NCBI RefSeq assembly: GCF_011064615.1
Contig: NZ_JAALJH010000005.1
Coordinates: forward strand, 62,001-126,000
DNA: 64,000 nt
Source: Aquisphaera insulae
Lineage (GTDB): Bacteria > Planctomycetota > Planctomycetia > Isosphaerales > Isosphaeraceae
Direction: 5' to 3'
The notes beneath the pieces are model-generated. The model worked only from the letters and a program-made list of their open reading frames with translations, was not told the DNA's origin and ran no database searches. Numbering within the stretch: the first letter of the stretch is position 1; the number at the start of each line of letters is the position of its first letter. This document shows, piece after piece, positions 17,348-26,247 of the stretch. Position numbers and translations under genes: made by a program.

Positions 17348-20300
17348 TTGAAAGGCACCCTTCGTTCGCCCCGGCCCGAGTCGTCGCCCGTCCTCAGGTC
17401 CGGCGACCGCGGACCTCTGTGCCGGATCTCGATCGACCGACGGAGTGATGGGCCGGGGGCGCTCGCGGGCGTGGTCCAGCTCGTACGCGTCGTCGTCCTG
17501 CTGGTCCTGGCGGTTATCTCGGTGGCGCCCCCGCCGACTGCTCTCGGACAGGGGATCAATCGGACGGCGGCGAAGTTCATCCCCGATTCGAGCGGGCCGG
17601 CCGAGACCCTGCTCCGGAACGCGGCCAACCACGCGAAAGCCGGCCAGTGGGCCGAGGCGGTCGGGATCTATCAGCGGATCATCGACCAGTACGGCGACAA
17701 GGTCGCGAGCCTCCCCCGCGATCCGGCCGCGAATCCCGCCTCGGATCCGGGGGCGGAATTCCAGGTCTTCGTCGACCTCCGCGCGTTCTGCCATCGGTCC
17801 CTGGCCCTGCTCCCGCCCGAGGCCCGGGCCATCTATCGGGGGCGGATCGATCCGGTCGCGGAAGGGTGGTTCCGGGACGGCTCCGCCAGGCGAGACGTCT
17901 CGACGCTCCGGAGGATCGTCGACCTGGCCTTCTGCAGCACCTGGGGAGACGACGCGCTCGAGCTGCTGGGAGACATCGCCTTCCAGGACGGCCGCTTCGG
18001 CGAGGCCCTCGCCGCGTATCGCCAGATCGTCCCCGGTCGGGAAGGGGCGGGCTATCACCTCGTCTATCCCGACCCGAGCGTCGATGTCGCGCGGCTCGCC
18101 GCCAAGGCGATCCTCTGCCGGGCCGCCGCGGGAGAGACGCTCGACGTGGCGGCGGAGCTCGCCGAGTACTCCGGCCGATACCGGGACGCAAGCGGCTCTC
18201 TGGCCGGACGAAAAGGGGCCTACGCCACCATCCTCAAGGAGGCCCTCCAGGCCGATCATCTGGCGCCGAGGTCCGAGCCCGACGGCCGCTGGCCGACCTT
18301 CGCCGGCAGCCTACGGCGCCAGCGGGTCATCCCGGAGGCGGTCGACGTCGGTTCCCAGCAATGGCGGGTCCCGCTGGATCGCGTCAGCGGCGGCCACGCG
18401 GGCAATTCCTACGGGAACATCCGCGGGATGGCCGCGAGCCCCCAGGGCCCTCCCGGAGAGCGGCTGCTCGCCTATCATCCGATCGTGCTCGGGGACCAGG
18501 TGATCGTCGGGGACGGGACCAGGGTCCTGGCCTACAACCTCAACGATCGCCCCGCCGGCCGTCCCGGCTCGGCGCCCACGGCCATCGAGCCGGTCTGGAA
18601 GCACGACCCGCAGACGATCATCCCGCAAGCCTACAAGAACAGCACGAGCATCCCGAGGTATACCCTCACCGCGGTCGGGAACCGGATCTACGCGCGGATG
18701 GGCCCGGCCACGCCGTCGGCCTTCGTCCCCGTGGGCCGGGGGTCGGGCGGCGCCTCCAGCTACATCATCGCCCTCGACTGGAAGGCCCAGGGCAAGCTCC
18801 TCTGGATCCAGCGGGCCGCGGACCTGGCGCTGCCCAACCGCGGGCCGACGCTCCCGAATCGGTCGGTGAACTTCGAGGGGACGCCGGTCGCGGACGGCAG
18901 GAACGTGTACCTGGCCGTCACGGATCGACGCGAGCAGACCTCGACGTACGTGGCCTGCTTCGACGCCGAGACCGGCGTGCGCCGCTGGGTGCGATACCTC
19001 GGGGCGGCCTCCCCGGACACGGACAATTTCATGGGGATGGGGATGCCCTTCAACCCGCCCCCGCCCAGCGATTTCGGGCATCGGCTCCTGTCCCTGGAGG
19101 GGCCTTATCTCTACTACCAGACGAGCCTCGGCGCCGTGGTCGCACTCGAGGCCGAGACGGGCTCGATCCGCTGGATCGCCAACTATCCCCGGCAGGATCA
19201 GACCAGGTCCAACGGCAGCGACCGCGACCTGAACCCGGCCATTGTCCACGACGGCCTGGTCTTCGTCGCCCCCAGCGACGCGTCGGCCATCTTCGCGTTC
19301 CACGCCGACAACGGTCGGCTCGCGTGGAAGTCCGACCCGATCCCCGACGAGGTCAAGGTGACCCACCTCCTGGGGGTGGCGAAGGGACGGTTGGTGGCCA
19401 CGGGAGATCGCGTCCTGCTGCTCGACTCCCGGACGGGGAAGCTGGTCTCGACCTGGCCCGACTCCGGCAAGTCGGAAGGGTATGGGCGCGGCCTGCTGGC
19501 CGGCGACCGGATCTACTGGCCGACCAAGGACCGCATCGAGGTGCTCGATCAGTCGAGCGGGCTGAGGGCCGAGCCGCCGATCAGGCTGATGGAGAGCTAT
19601 CACACGACCGGGGGGAATCTCGTCGCCGGGGATGGCTTCCTGATCATCGCCCAGGCCGATGCGCTGGTCGTGTTCTGCCAGAACAGCCGTCTCATCGAGC
19701 GGTATCGCGAGGAGCTGGTCCGCGACCCGAACCAGGCCTCGACGCACTACCGGCTCGCGCGGGCCGCCGAGGCCGTAGGCCGGGACCAGCTCGCGCTCGA
19801 ATCCTACGACCTGGCCGTCCGCCATGCCCGGGCCTCGGAGACGGTCGACGGCCAGCCGCTCGCCGAGGTGGCCGTCGACCACGAGTATCAGCTCCTGATC
19901 CGACTCGGCGAGCAGGAGCGCGGGGCCGGCGCCCACGGCGGGGCGGCCGCCAGCTTCGAGAAGGCTTCCCGCCTGGCACGCGGGGCCGCGGATCGACTCC
20001 GCGCCCGGCTCTCCCTCGCCGAGGTCCAGTTCGAGGGCGGGCATCCCGACCAGGCCGTCTCCATCCTGGGCTCCGTCCTGGCCGACGAGCCGTTGCGAAG
20101 CCTGACGGTGGACTCCGAGGACGGGCATCGGGCGGTCCGTGCGGACCTGCTGATCGGCGATCGGCTCTCGGCGATCCTGAAGAAGTGCGGCCGGCCGATC
20201 TACGAGCCGTACGACAAGAAGGCGAAAGAGTTGCTGGAGCAGGGCCGCCGCGATCAGGATGCCAGGGTGCTCGACGAGATCGCCAAGGCGTATCCGGCCG

Positions 20301-21937
20301 CGCTGATCGTCCCGGAATCGATCTTCGAGCTGGCGAAGCTGCACGAGTCCGCGGGTCGGCCCGCGCAGGCCGCCCGGGCCTACAAGCGGCTGCTCACGCT
20401 CGGGACGATCCCGGACGCGGATCGAGGGCGGGCGCTCCTGCGGCTCGCTCGCGTCTTCCAGGCGCAGAACTACCTGGTCGCGGCGCGTGACGCCTACCTC
20501 GATCTCCAGGCGCGTCACGGCCGCCTCCGGCTCCCCGACGTGATGCCGAATCTGACCCTGGGCGAGATCGCGGCCGCCGAGCTGGCGAGTCCTGCGCTCT
20601 CGCAGATCTCCGCCGGCCAGCCGAGGCCGCCGCTGCCGCTGCCGCTCTCCCGGACGTGGCACCGCGAATCGCCGGACACGCAGCCCCTACGCGTACTGAC
20701 CGCGGCCGGCGTCCTGCCGGGGCTGCAATCCTGCCGCGCCTTCGTCCTCGACGGCTCGCGCATCAGCCCCCTGGATCCATCCAGCGGGGAAGGACGATGG
20801 ACCGTGGATCTCGAGGCGTCCGCCTCCTGGATCGGCTACCTGTCCGACAAGCTCCTGGCCGGCAACACCCAGCGGGTGGTCGCGGTCGATCCGACCACCG
20901 GGCAGGAACAGTGGCGGTTCTCCCAGCAGCCGTCGAGCCGCGGGCGGCGCGGGCCGGACCCCTTCGCCAAACCCGGCCCGAAGCCGGAAGCCCAGGCCGG
21001 CGCCACCGCCGCGTCCGCCTCGCTCCACGGATTCCAACTGTCCGGGCATCGGCTCTTCTGCCTTCGCGGGGACCATGAACTCGTCGCGCTCGACGGCGAG
21101 AGCGGGGCCACCGAGTGGGTCTTCCGGTCGCCGGGCGGGCCGATCAATGAGAATCTCTGGATCGGCACCGATCGGATCGTCTTGCAGGTCCAGGGCCCCT
21201 CGCAACTGCTCGTCCTGGAGACGGAGAGCGGCCGCCTCGTGGTGCATACGCCGCTGGCCGACGGTGAGCAGCTCGAGCGGCCCCCGGTCCCGATCGACGA
21301 GGACCACGTCCTGGTCGTCCCGGACAGGAGGACCGTCAAGAAGTTCGACATGAGCCGGGGGCAGTTCATCTGGGACTATCGCGAGAGCGCCGAGATGCCC
21401 GTCAACGGGCCCCCGCGGGCCATGGTCGACGCGGAGCGGCTGCTGGTCCTCCACGACGGCCGATTGCTGATCCGGCTGGACCCGGTCAACGGCTCGCGGC
21501 GATGGTCGATCACGCTGGGGATCGAGGACCTGAGCGGGCGTCCCGACGCGATCGCCTGCGACGATCGGCGGGTCTACTGCGTGAGCCGGAAGAGCCTCCG
21601 CGCGTTCTCGATCGAGGACGGCACTCCGCTCTGGAGCCAGCAGCTCAGCGGCCCGGACAATGCCGCCTGGTCCATCGCGCTGTCCGCCCGCTGCGTCGTC
21701 GCCTATCCGATCCTCGCCGAGGATGAGCTCCGGAGCTTGCCCGTCATCGTTCGCCGTCAGGATACCGGGGCGCTCGTCCAGCGGTTCGTCTTCCCGGTCG
21801 CGATCTCGGACGTCAAGATGCGACTGGATCCCGGAGGTGCACTCGTGTCGACAAACCAGGCCCTCTGGGCACTCGCCGGGAGGGACCGGATCAAGGCCCC
21901 ACGCCCCGATGCACCCCCCGACGGGAGTCGGCGATGA
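17348..21937 (+). CDS. Giant exported protein with TPR-like and PQQ-propeller regions
   Basis: A 1529-residue protein. After a basic N-terminus and a hydrophobic signal or anchor (RVVVLLVLAVISVAPPP, about 49-65), residues 75-310 are helical TPR-like (AANHAKAGQWAEAVGIYQ). Residues 330-790 form a PQQ-enzyme-like beta-propeller (FDAETGVRRWVRYLG, VALEAETGSIRWIANY). Residues 795-1090 are TPR-like again (HYRLARAAEAVGRDQLALES), and 1115-1510 a second propeller (VAVDPTTGQEQWRF, RLDPVNGSRRWSITLG). No dehydrogenase active-site motif is evident, so it is probably a binding scaffold like BamB, not an enzyme. The start taken is TTG 17348, behind an AGGAAGGGAG ribosome-binding site; GTG 17471, just before the hydrophobic stretch, is an alternative. 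It lies 103 bp before the MoxR operon. Confidence 0.85.
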   Translation: MKGTLRSPRPESSPVLRSGDRGPLCRISIDRRSDGPGALAGVVQLVRVVVLLVLAVISVAPPPTALGQGINRTAAKFIPDSSGPAETLLRNAANHAKAGQWAEAVGIYQRIIDQYGDKVASLPRDPAANPASDPGAEFQVFVDLRAFCHRSLALLPPEARAIYRGRIDPVAEGWFRDGSARRDVSTLRRIVDLAFCSTWGDDALELLGDIAFQDGRFGEALAAYRQIVPGREGAGYHLVYPDPSVDVARLAAKAILCRAAAGETLDVAAELAEYSGRYRDASGSLAGRKGAYATILKEALQADHLAPRSEPDGRWPTFAGSLRRQRVIPEAVDVGSQQWRVPLDRVSGGHAGNSYGNIRGMAASPQGPPGERLLAYHPIVLGDQVIVGDGTRVLAYNLNDRPAGRPGSAPTAIEPVWKHDPQTIIPQAYKNSTSIPRYTLTAVGNRIYARMGPATPSAFVPVGRGSGGASSYIIALDWKAQGKLLWIQRAADLALPNRGPTLPNRSVNFEGTPVADGRNVYLAVTDRREQTSTYVACFDAETGVRRWVRYLGAASPDTDNFMGMGMPFNPPPPSDFGHRLLSLEGPYLYYQTSLGAVVALEAETGSIRWIANYPRQDQTRSNGSDRDLNPAIVHDGLVFVAPSDASAIFAFHADNGRLAWKSDPIPDEVKVTHLLGVAKGRLVATGDRVLLLDSRTGKLVSTWPDSGKSEGYGRGLLAGDRIYWPTKDRIEVLDQSSGLRAEPPIRLMESYHTTGGNLVAGDGFLIIAQADALVVFCQNSRLIERYREELVRDPNQASTHYRLARAAEAVGRDQLALESYDLAVRHARASETVDGQPLAEVAVDHEYQLLIRLGEQERGAGAHGGAAASFEKASRLARGAADRLRARLSLAEVQFEGGHPDQAVSILGSVLADEPLRSLTVDSEDGHRAVRADLLIGDRLSAILKKCGRPIYEPYDKKAKELLEQGRRDQDARVLDEIAKAYPAALIVPESIFELAKLHESAGRPAQAARAYKRLLTLGTIPDADRGRALLRLARVFQAQNYLVAARDAYLDLQARHGRLRLPDVMPNLTLGEIAAAELASPALSQISAGQPRPPLPLPLSRTWHRESPDTQPLRVLTAAGVLPGLQSCRAFVLDGSRISPLDPSSGEGRWTVDLEASASWIGYLSDKLLAGNTQRVVAVDPTTGQEQWRFSQQPSSRGRRGPDPFAKPGPKPEAQAGATAASASLHGFQLSGHRLFCLRGDHELVALDGESGATEWVFRSPGGPINENLWIGTDRIVLQVQGPSQLLVLETESGRLVVHTPLADGEQLERPPVPIDEDHVLVVPDRRTVKKFDMSRGQFIWDYRESAEMPVNGPPRAMVDAERLLVLHDGRLLIRLDPVNGSRRWSITLGIEDLSGRPDAIACDDRRVYCVSRKSLRAFSIEDGTPLWSQQLSGPDNAAWSIALSARCVVAYPILAEDELRSLPVIVRRQDTGALVQRFVFPVAISDVKMRLDPGGALVSTNQALWALAGRDRIKAPRPDAPPDGSRR

Positions 21938-22040
21938 GACACGTCTCCTCCGGCCGCCGGGCCGGGGCGTGTGCCGCCTCCGCGGGGCGAACGGATGGCC
22001 GACGACAGGGCACATCCACTCATAAAGAGGAGATCATGGA

Positions 22041-23126
22041 GTGAGCGACACAGATCAAGAACCGGCCGAGCCCCTCCCGGCCGGGGACCTCGAGGCGGTC
22101 GAGCGGCTCAGGGACGCCTTCCAGAAGCTCAAGGCGGAGATGGGCAAGGTGATCGTGGGGCAGCACGAGGTGCTCGAGCAGCTCCTCGTCGCCATCTTCG
22201 CCCGCGGCCACTGCCTCCTGATCGGGGTGCCCGGGCTCGCCAAGACGCTGATGATCCACACCCTGGCGGATTCCCTGAACCTGACCTACAACCGGATCCA
22301 GTTCACGCCCGACCTGATGCCCTCGGATATCACGGGTACGGAGGTGATCCAGGAGGACAAGGCGACCGGCGGCCGCGCTTTCAAGTTCCTCCGCGGGCCC
22401 ATCTTCGCGAACATCGTGCTGGCGGACGAGATCAATCGAACTCCCCCCAAGACCCAGGCGGCCTTGCTGGAGGCGATGCAGGAGCGGCAGGTCACGGTCG
22501 GCGGCGAACGCCATCGCCTGCCCGACCCCTTCTTCGTCCTCGCCACCCAGAACCCCATCGAGCAGGAGGGGACCTATCCGCTCCCCGAGGCCCAGCTCGA
22601 CCGGTTCATGCTCAACATCCTGGTGGACTACCCCTCGGAGGACGAGGAGCTCGAGGTCGTCCGGATGACCACCTCCATCCAGCGGCATACCATCTCGAAG
22701 GCCCTCTCCGGCAACGAGATCCTGGGCCTCCAGGAGATCGTCCGCAAGGTCCCGGTCGCGGACCACGTGGCCCGCTATGCCGTCCGCCTCGCCAGGGCGA
22801 CCCGGCGCGAGAAGGATGGGGTCCCGAACTTCGTGCGCGACTACGTGAGCTGGGGCGCCGGCCCGAGGGCCAGCCAGTACCTGGTACTCGCCGCGAAGGC
22901 CAGGGCGGTGCTCCACGGCCATTACCACGTGTCGACCGAGGACATCCGATCGGTGGCCATCCCGGTGCTGCGGCACCGGATCATCACCAACTTCAACGCC
23001 GAGGCCGAGGGGCTGAAGCCCGACGACATCGTCCGGCGGCTCATCGACGCCATCCCCGTAGACGATCACGAGGCCGAGCACAGTGGACGAATCCCCAAAC
23101 TATTTAGATCCGCAAACGCTGGCTAG
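22041..23126 (+). CDS. MoxR-family AAA+ ATPase
   Basis: A 361-residue AAA+ ATPase of the MoxR group, chaperone-like enzymes that mature or remodel partner complexes, usually together with DUF58 and vWA proteins. The Walker A motif is GVPGLAKT (62-69). Walker B is in [16 protein letters not shown], and [26 protein letters not shown] contains sensor 1 and the arginine-finger region. The GTG start at 22041 is preceded by GAGGAG at the correct distance; a two-codon frame ATG-GAG-TGA overlaps it at 22036-22044. Its 3' end overlaps the DUF58 gene by 44 bases, implying translational coupling. Confidence 0.95.
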   Translation: MSDTDQEPAEPLPAGDLEAVERLRDAFQKLKAEMGKVIVGQHEVLEQLLVAIFARGHCLLIGVPGLAKTLMIHTLADSLNLTYNRIQFTPDLMPSDITGTEVIQEDKATGGRAFKFLRGPIFANIVLADEINRTPPKTQAALLEAMQERQVTVGGERHRLPDPFFVLATQNPIEQEGTYPLPEAQLDRFMLNILVDYPSEDEELEVVRMTTSIQRHTISKALSGNEILGLQEIVRKVPVADHVARYAVRLARATRREKDGVPNFVRDYVSWGAGPRASQYLVLAAKARAVLHGHYHVSTEDIRSVAIPVLRHRIITNFNAEAEGLKPDDIVRRLIDAIPVDDHEAEHSGRIPKLFRSANAG

Positions 23127-23982
23127 CCTCGAGGGCCTGGAGCTCCAGGCCAGGCTGCTCGTCGAGGGCTACGTCGCCGGCTCCCACAAGAGCCCGTACC
23201 ACGGCTTCTCCGTGGAATTCGCGGACTACAGGGAGTACGTGCCCGGGGACGACATCCGCCACGTGGACTGGAAGGTCTGGTCCAAGACGGACAAGCTCTA
23301 CCTGAAGCAGTACGAGGAGGAGACGAACCTCCTCCTCTACATGCTCCTGGACTCGAGCGAGTCCATGTCCTACGCGTCGGGCCGGAACATCTCCAAGTTC
23401 AAGTACGCGCAGCTCGTCATCGCGGCCCTGTCGTACATGGTCATCCAGCAGCGCGATTCCGTGGGCCTGGCGCTCTTCGACGACGCCGTCCGGCGCTACC
23501 TGAAGCCGGCGGGCCAGCCCGTCCACCTGAAGGAGATGCTCCACGTCCTGGACGTGACCCCGGCGCGGGAGAAGTCGAACATGGGCGCCGTCTTCCACGA
23601 CCTGGCCGAGCGCTTCAAGCGCCGCGGGGTGGTCGCGATCTTCTCCGATTTCTTCGACGACCCGGAGAAGATCCTGTCCGGCCTCAAGCACTTCCGGCAC
23701 CGCCGTCACGAGGTGATCGTCTTCCACATCCTGGACCCGGCCGAGGTCGAATTCCCGTTCCGGGATCCGACGCTCTTCCGGGGCATGGAGGGGCTGCCCG
23801 ACGTGATGGCCGAGCCGCATTCCCTGCGGAGGGCGTATCAGGACGAGCTGCGGTCGTTCCTGGACACGCTCCGGACGGGCTGCCGATTGATCAACATCGA
23901 CTATGTCCCCCTCCGGTCGGACCAAAGCCTGGACGGGCCCTTGTCCAGTTACCTCGCATCACGGTCCGCCCGGGCCCTCTGA
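23083..23982 (+). CDS. DUF58 domain protein (vWA-like)
   Basis: A 299-residue protein of the DUF58 family. The family signature region reads [20 protein letters not shown], followed by a von Willebrand A-like segment with LLDSSESM, matching the metal-site DxSxS. No membrane helix is visible, so it is likely cytoplasmic. In MoxR operons such proteins are taken as ATPase partners or adaptors. It starts with GTG 23083 inside the end of the MoxR gene, which gives the conserved start [20 protein letters not shown]. Confidence 0.93.
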   Translation: MDESPNYLDPQTLASLEGLELQARLLVEGYVAGSHKSPYHGFSVEFADYREYVPGDDIRHVDWKVWSKTDKLYLKQYEEETNLLLYMLLDSSESMSYASGRNISKFKYAQLVIAALSYMVIQQRDSVGLALFDDAVRRYLKPAGQPVHLKEMLHVLDVTPAREKSNMGAVFHDLAERFKRRGVVAIFSDFFDDPEKILSGLKHFRHRRHEVIVFHILDPAEVEFPFRDPTLFRGMEGLPDVMAEPHSLRRAYQDELRSFLDTLRTGCRLINIDYVPLRSDQSLDGPLSSYLASRSARAL

Positions 23983-24015
23983 GGGTGCCGGCCGACTCGC
24001 CGTGGAGACCGCTCC

Positions 24016-26232
24016 ATGCCCCCCGCCTCGTTCCCGCCGCTCCTGGCGCTGACCTTCGGCAACCTCCCGATGCTCGCGGGCCTCGCGGCGGCGGCGATCC
24101 CGATCCTGATCCACCTGCTGAATCGCCGCAAGTTCCGCGAGACGCGGTGGGCGGCGATGCGGTTCCTGGTCGCGGCCATCCGGAAGAATCAGCGGAGGAT
24201 CCGGATCGAGCAGTGGCTCCTGCTGGCCGTGCGGACGCTCCTGATCGTGCTGGTGGTCACGGCGATGGCCAAGCCGCTGCTGGAGGCGTTCGGGAACGTG
24301 GTCTCGGGCCGTCGGACCCATCGGGTGCTGGTCCTCGACGGCTCGCTGAGCATGGGCCACGCCACGGCCGGCACGACCCGGTTCGACCAGGCCAAGGTCC
24401 TGGCGGCGCAGCTCGTGAAGGACTCCCGGCCCGGTGACGCCATCAGCCTGATCCTAATGGGGGAGCCGCCCCGGATCCTGATCGGCGACCCCACGCCGAA
24501 CCAGGCCGAGGTCCAGAAGGAGATCCAGGAGCTGCCGATCACCCACGGGGCGACCAACCTGGTGGCGACGTTCGAGGCCGTCGATCGCGTGCTCGAGGTC
24601 TCGTCCATCCCCCAGAAGGAGCTGATCTTCCTCACCGACCTCCAGGCGACGAGCTGGCGGCCGAAGGAAGGGTCCGCGAACGACGGGCTGGATCGCGTCG
24701 TGGCGCGGATCGAGGCCCGACAGCCGAGGTCCGTGGTGATCGACCTGGGGCGGGCCGGGTCCGAGAACCGTGCCGTCACCGGGCTCCAGATCGAGCGGCC
24801 GGTCGTGACCGCGGGCGCCACCGTCCCGGTGCGAGGCACCCTGCACAACTACGGGCCGTCCAGGGCCGAAGGCGTGCTCGTGCGGCTCAGCCTGGACGGC
24901 CGGGTCGGGCCCGAGCAGTCCGTCGACCTCCCGGTCGGCGAGGACGTGGCCGTCCTCTTCAACGAGCAATTCCTGACGGCCGGCGACCATGTCCTCGAGC
25001 TGAGCATGGACAACGATGCGCTGCCGCTCGACGACCGACGGACCATGGCCGTCCCCGTCCGCGACGCCGTCAAGGTCCTCCTGGTCGACGGCCAGTTCAA
25101 GTCGGAGCCGTTCCAGGCGGAGACCGACTACCTGGCCCAGGCCCTGGCCCCGACCGAGGGGTCGGCGAGCGAGGCGGCCCTGATGCGGGCCGACGTCATC
25201 CCCGAATCCCAGTTCTCGCGTCGCGAGCTGGGGAACAACTACGATGTCGTCGGGCTCTGCAACGTCGCCCAGTTCAGCCAGCCCGAGGTCGCGGCGCTCG
25301 AGGATTTCCTGGCGCAGGGAGGAGGGATCGTCGTCTTCGGCGGCGACCAGGTGATCGCCGACAACTACAATCGACTGCTCCACGCCGACGGGAACGGGCT
25401 GCTCCCGGCCGCGATCGGCCCGACGATCGGGGACGCGGTCGCGGCCAGGAAGCAGGGGGGCATTGGCCTCAATCCCCTGGGCTTCCGCCATCCCCTGATC
25501 GCGGACTTCCGCGGCGAGTCCGATCCGGTCACGGCCGGCCTGACCCGGGCGCTCACGTATCAACACCACAAGCTCGTGCTGCCGAAGGGCTCCGCCGCCA
25601 GGGTCGCGATCGCCTTCGACGACGGAGATCCGGCGATCGTGGAGGCGACCCGATCCCGGGGAAGGGTCTACCAGGTGGCGACCTCGGCGGACGCCGGCTG
25701 GACCTCCTGGCCGCTCCACAACAGCTACCTGCCCGTGATGCAACAGCTCTTCCTCCTGGCCGCCGCCGGCAAGCTCGAGGACCGCAACATCAGGGTGGGG
25801 CAGCCTTACGACCGCTCGTATCCGGCGACCGGGGCGGCCTCGACCGCCACGGTATCTACCCCCCGGGGTGGGTCGCTCAATGCCAGGTTGAAGGCCGCCG
25901 GGGGGCTGAGCCTGCTCCACTTCGAGCAGACCGACCTCGCCGGGGCCTACCAGGTGCGGGTCGGGCCGCCGCTGAATGACGAGAGCACCTTCGCCGCCAG
26001 CCCGGACCCCGCCGAGAGCGATCCCGCCAAGCTGGACCGGGCCGCCCTGGCGCAGAGAATTCCCGGTTGGAACTTCCTCCTCCTGGACAACTGGAGGGAG
26101 CTCAGCCGGAGCGCCGCATCGATGAACCGTCGAGGGGAGCTGCATCGCTCATTGCTGATCGGTGCCCTCATGCTGCTCCTGCTGGAATCGTTCCTGGCCT
26201 GGCGATTCGGCCATCACGAACCCTCTGCCTGA
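24016..26232 (+). CDS. BatA/vWA membrane protein with C-terminal amidotransferase-like domain
   Basis: A 738-residue membrane protein. The N-terminus has the BatA (aerotolerance-type) signature: hydrophobic helix, then HLLNRRKFRETRWAAMRFL and IRIEQWLLLAVRTLLI, a second helix. A vWA domain follows with LVLDGSLSMG (DxSxS metal site) around 110 and FLTDLQ around 210. Residues 240-340 look Ig-like (GTLHNYGPSRAEGVLVRLSLDG). A Rossmann-like region (about 350-600) with YDVVGLCNVAQFS and GGGIVVFGGD resembles class I glutamine amidotransferase-like domains. A last helix (LLIGALMLLLLESFLAW) ends the protein. Domains 2-4 would lie outside the membrane. It is 33 bp after DUF58 and 15 bp before a second vWA gene. 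Confidence 0.9.
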   Translation: MPPASFPPLLALTFGNLPMLAGLAAAAIPILIHLLNRRKFRETRWAAMRFLVAAIRKNQRRIRIEQWLLLAVRTLLIVLVVTAMAKPLLEAFGNVVSGRRTHRVLVLDGSLSMGHATAGTTRFDQAKVLAAQLVKDSRPGDAISLILMGEPPRILIGDPTPNQAEVQKEIQELPITHGATNLVATFEAVDRVLEVSSIPQKELIFLTDLQATSWRPKEGSANDGLDRVVARIEARQPRSVVIDLGRAGSENRAVTGLQIERPVVTAGATVPVRGTLHNYGPSRAEGVLVRLSLDGRVGPEQSVDLPVGEDVAVLFNEQFLTAGDHVLELSMDNDALPLDDRRTMAVPVRDAVKVLLVDGQFKSEPFQAETDYLAQALAPTEGSASEAALMRADVIPESQFSRRELGNNYDVVGLCNVAQFSQPEVAALEDFLAQGGGIVVFGGDQVIADNYNRLLHADGNGLLPAAIGPTIGDAVAARKQGGIGLNPLGFRHPLIADFRGESDPVTAGLTRALTYQHHKLVLPKGSAARVAIAFDDGDPAIVEATRSRGRVYQVATSADAGWTSWPLHNSYLPVMQQLFLLAAAGKLEDRNIRVGQPYDRSYPATGAASTATVSTPRGGSLNARLKAAGGLSLLHFEQTDLAGAYQVRVGPPLNDESTFAASPDPAESDPAKLDRAALAQRIPGWNFLLLDNWRELSRSAASMNRRGELHRSLLIGALMLLLLESFLAWRFGHHEPSA

Positions 26233-26247
26233 GGCATCCGCACGTTC

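Noticed and set aside
22036..22044. Two-codon frame ATG-GAG-TGA before the MoxR gene as a leader peptide
   Set aside because: It is too short and too close to the ribosome-binding site; it is probably chance.
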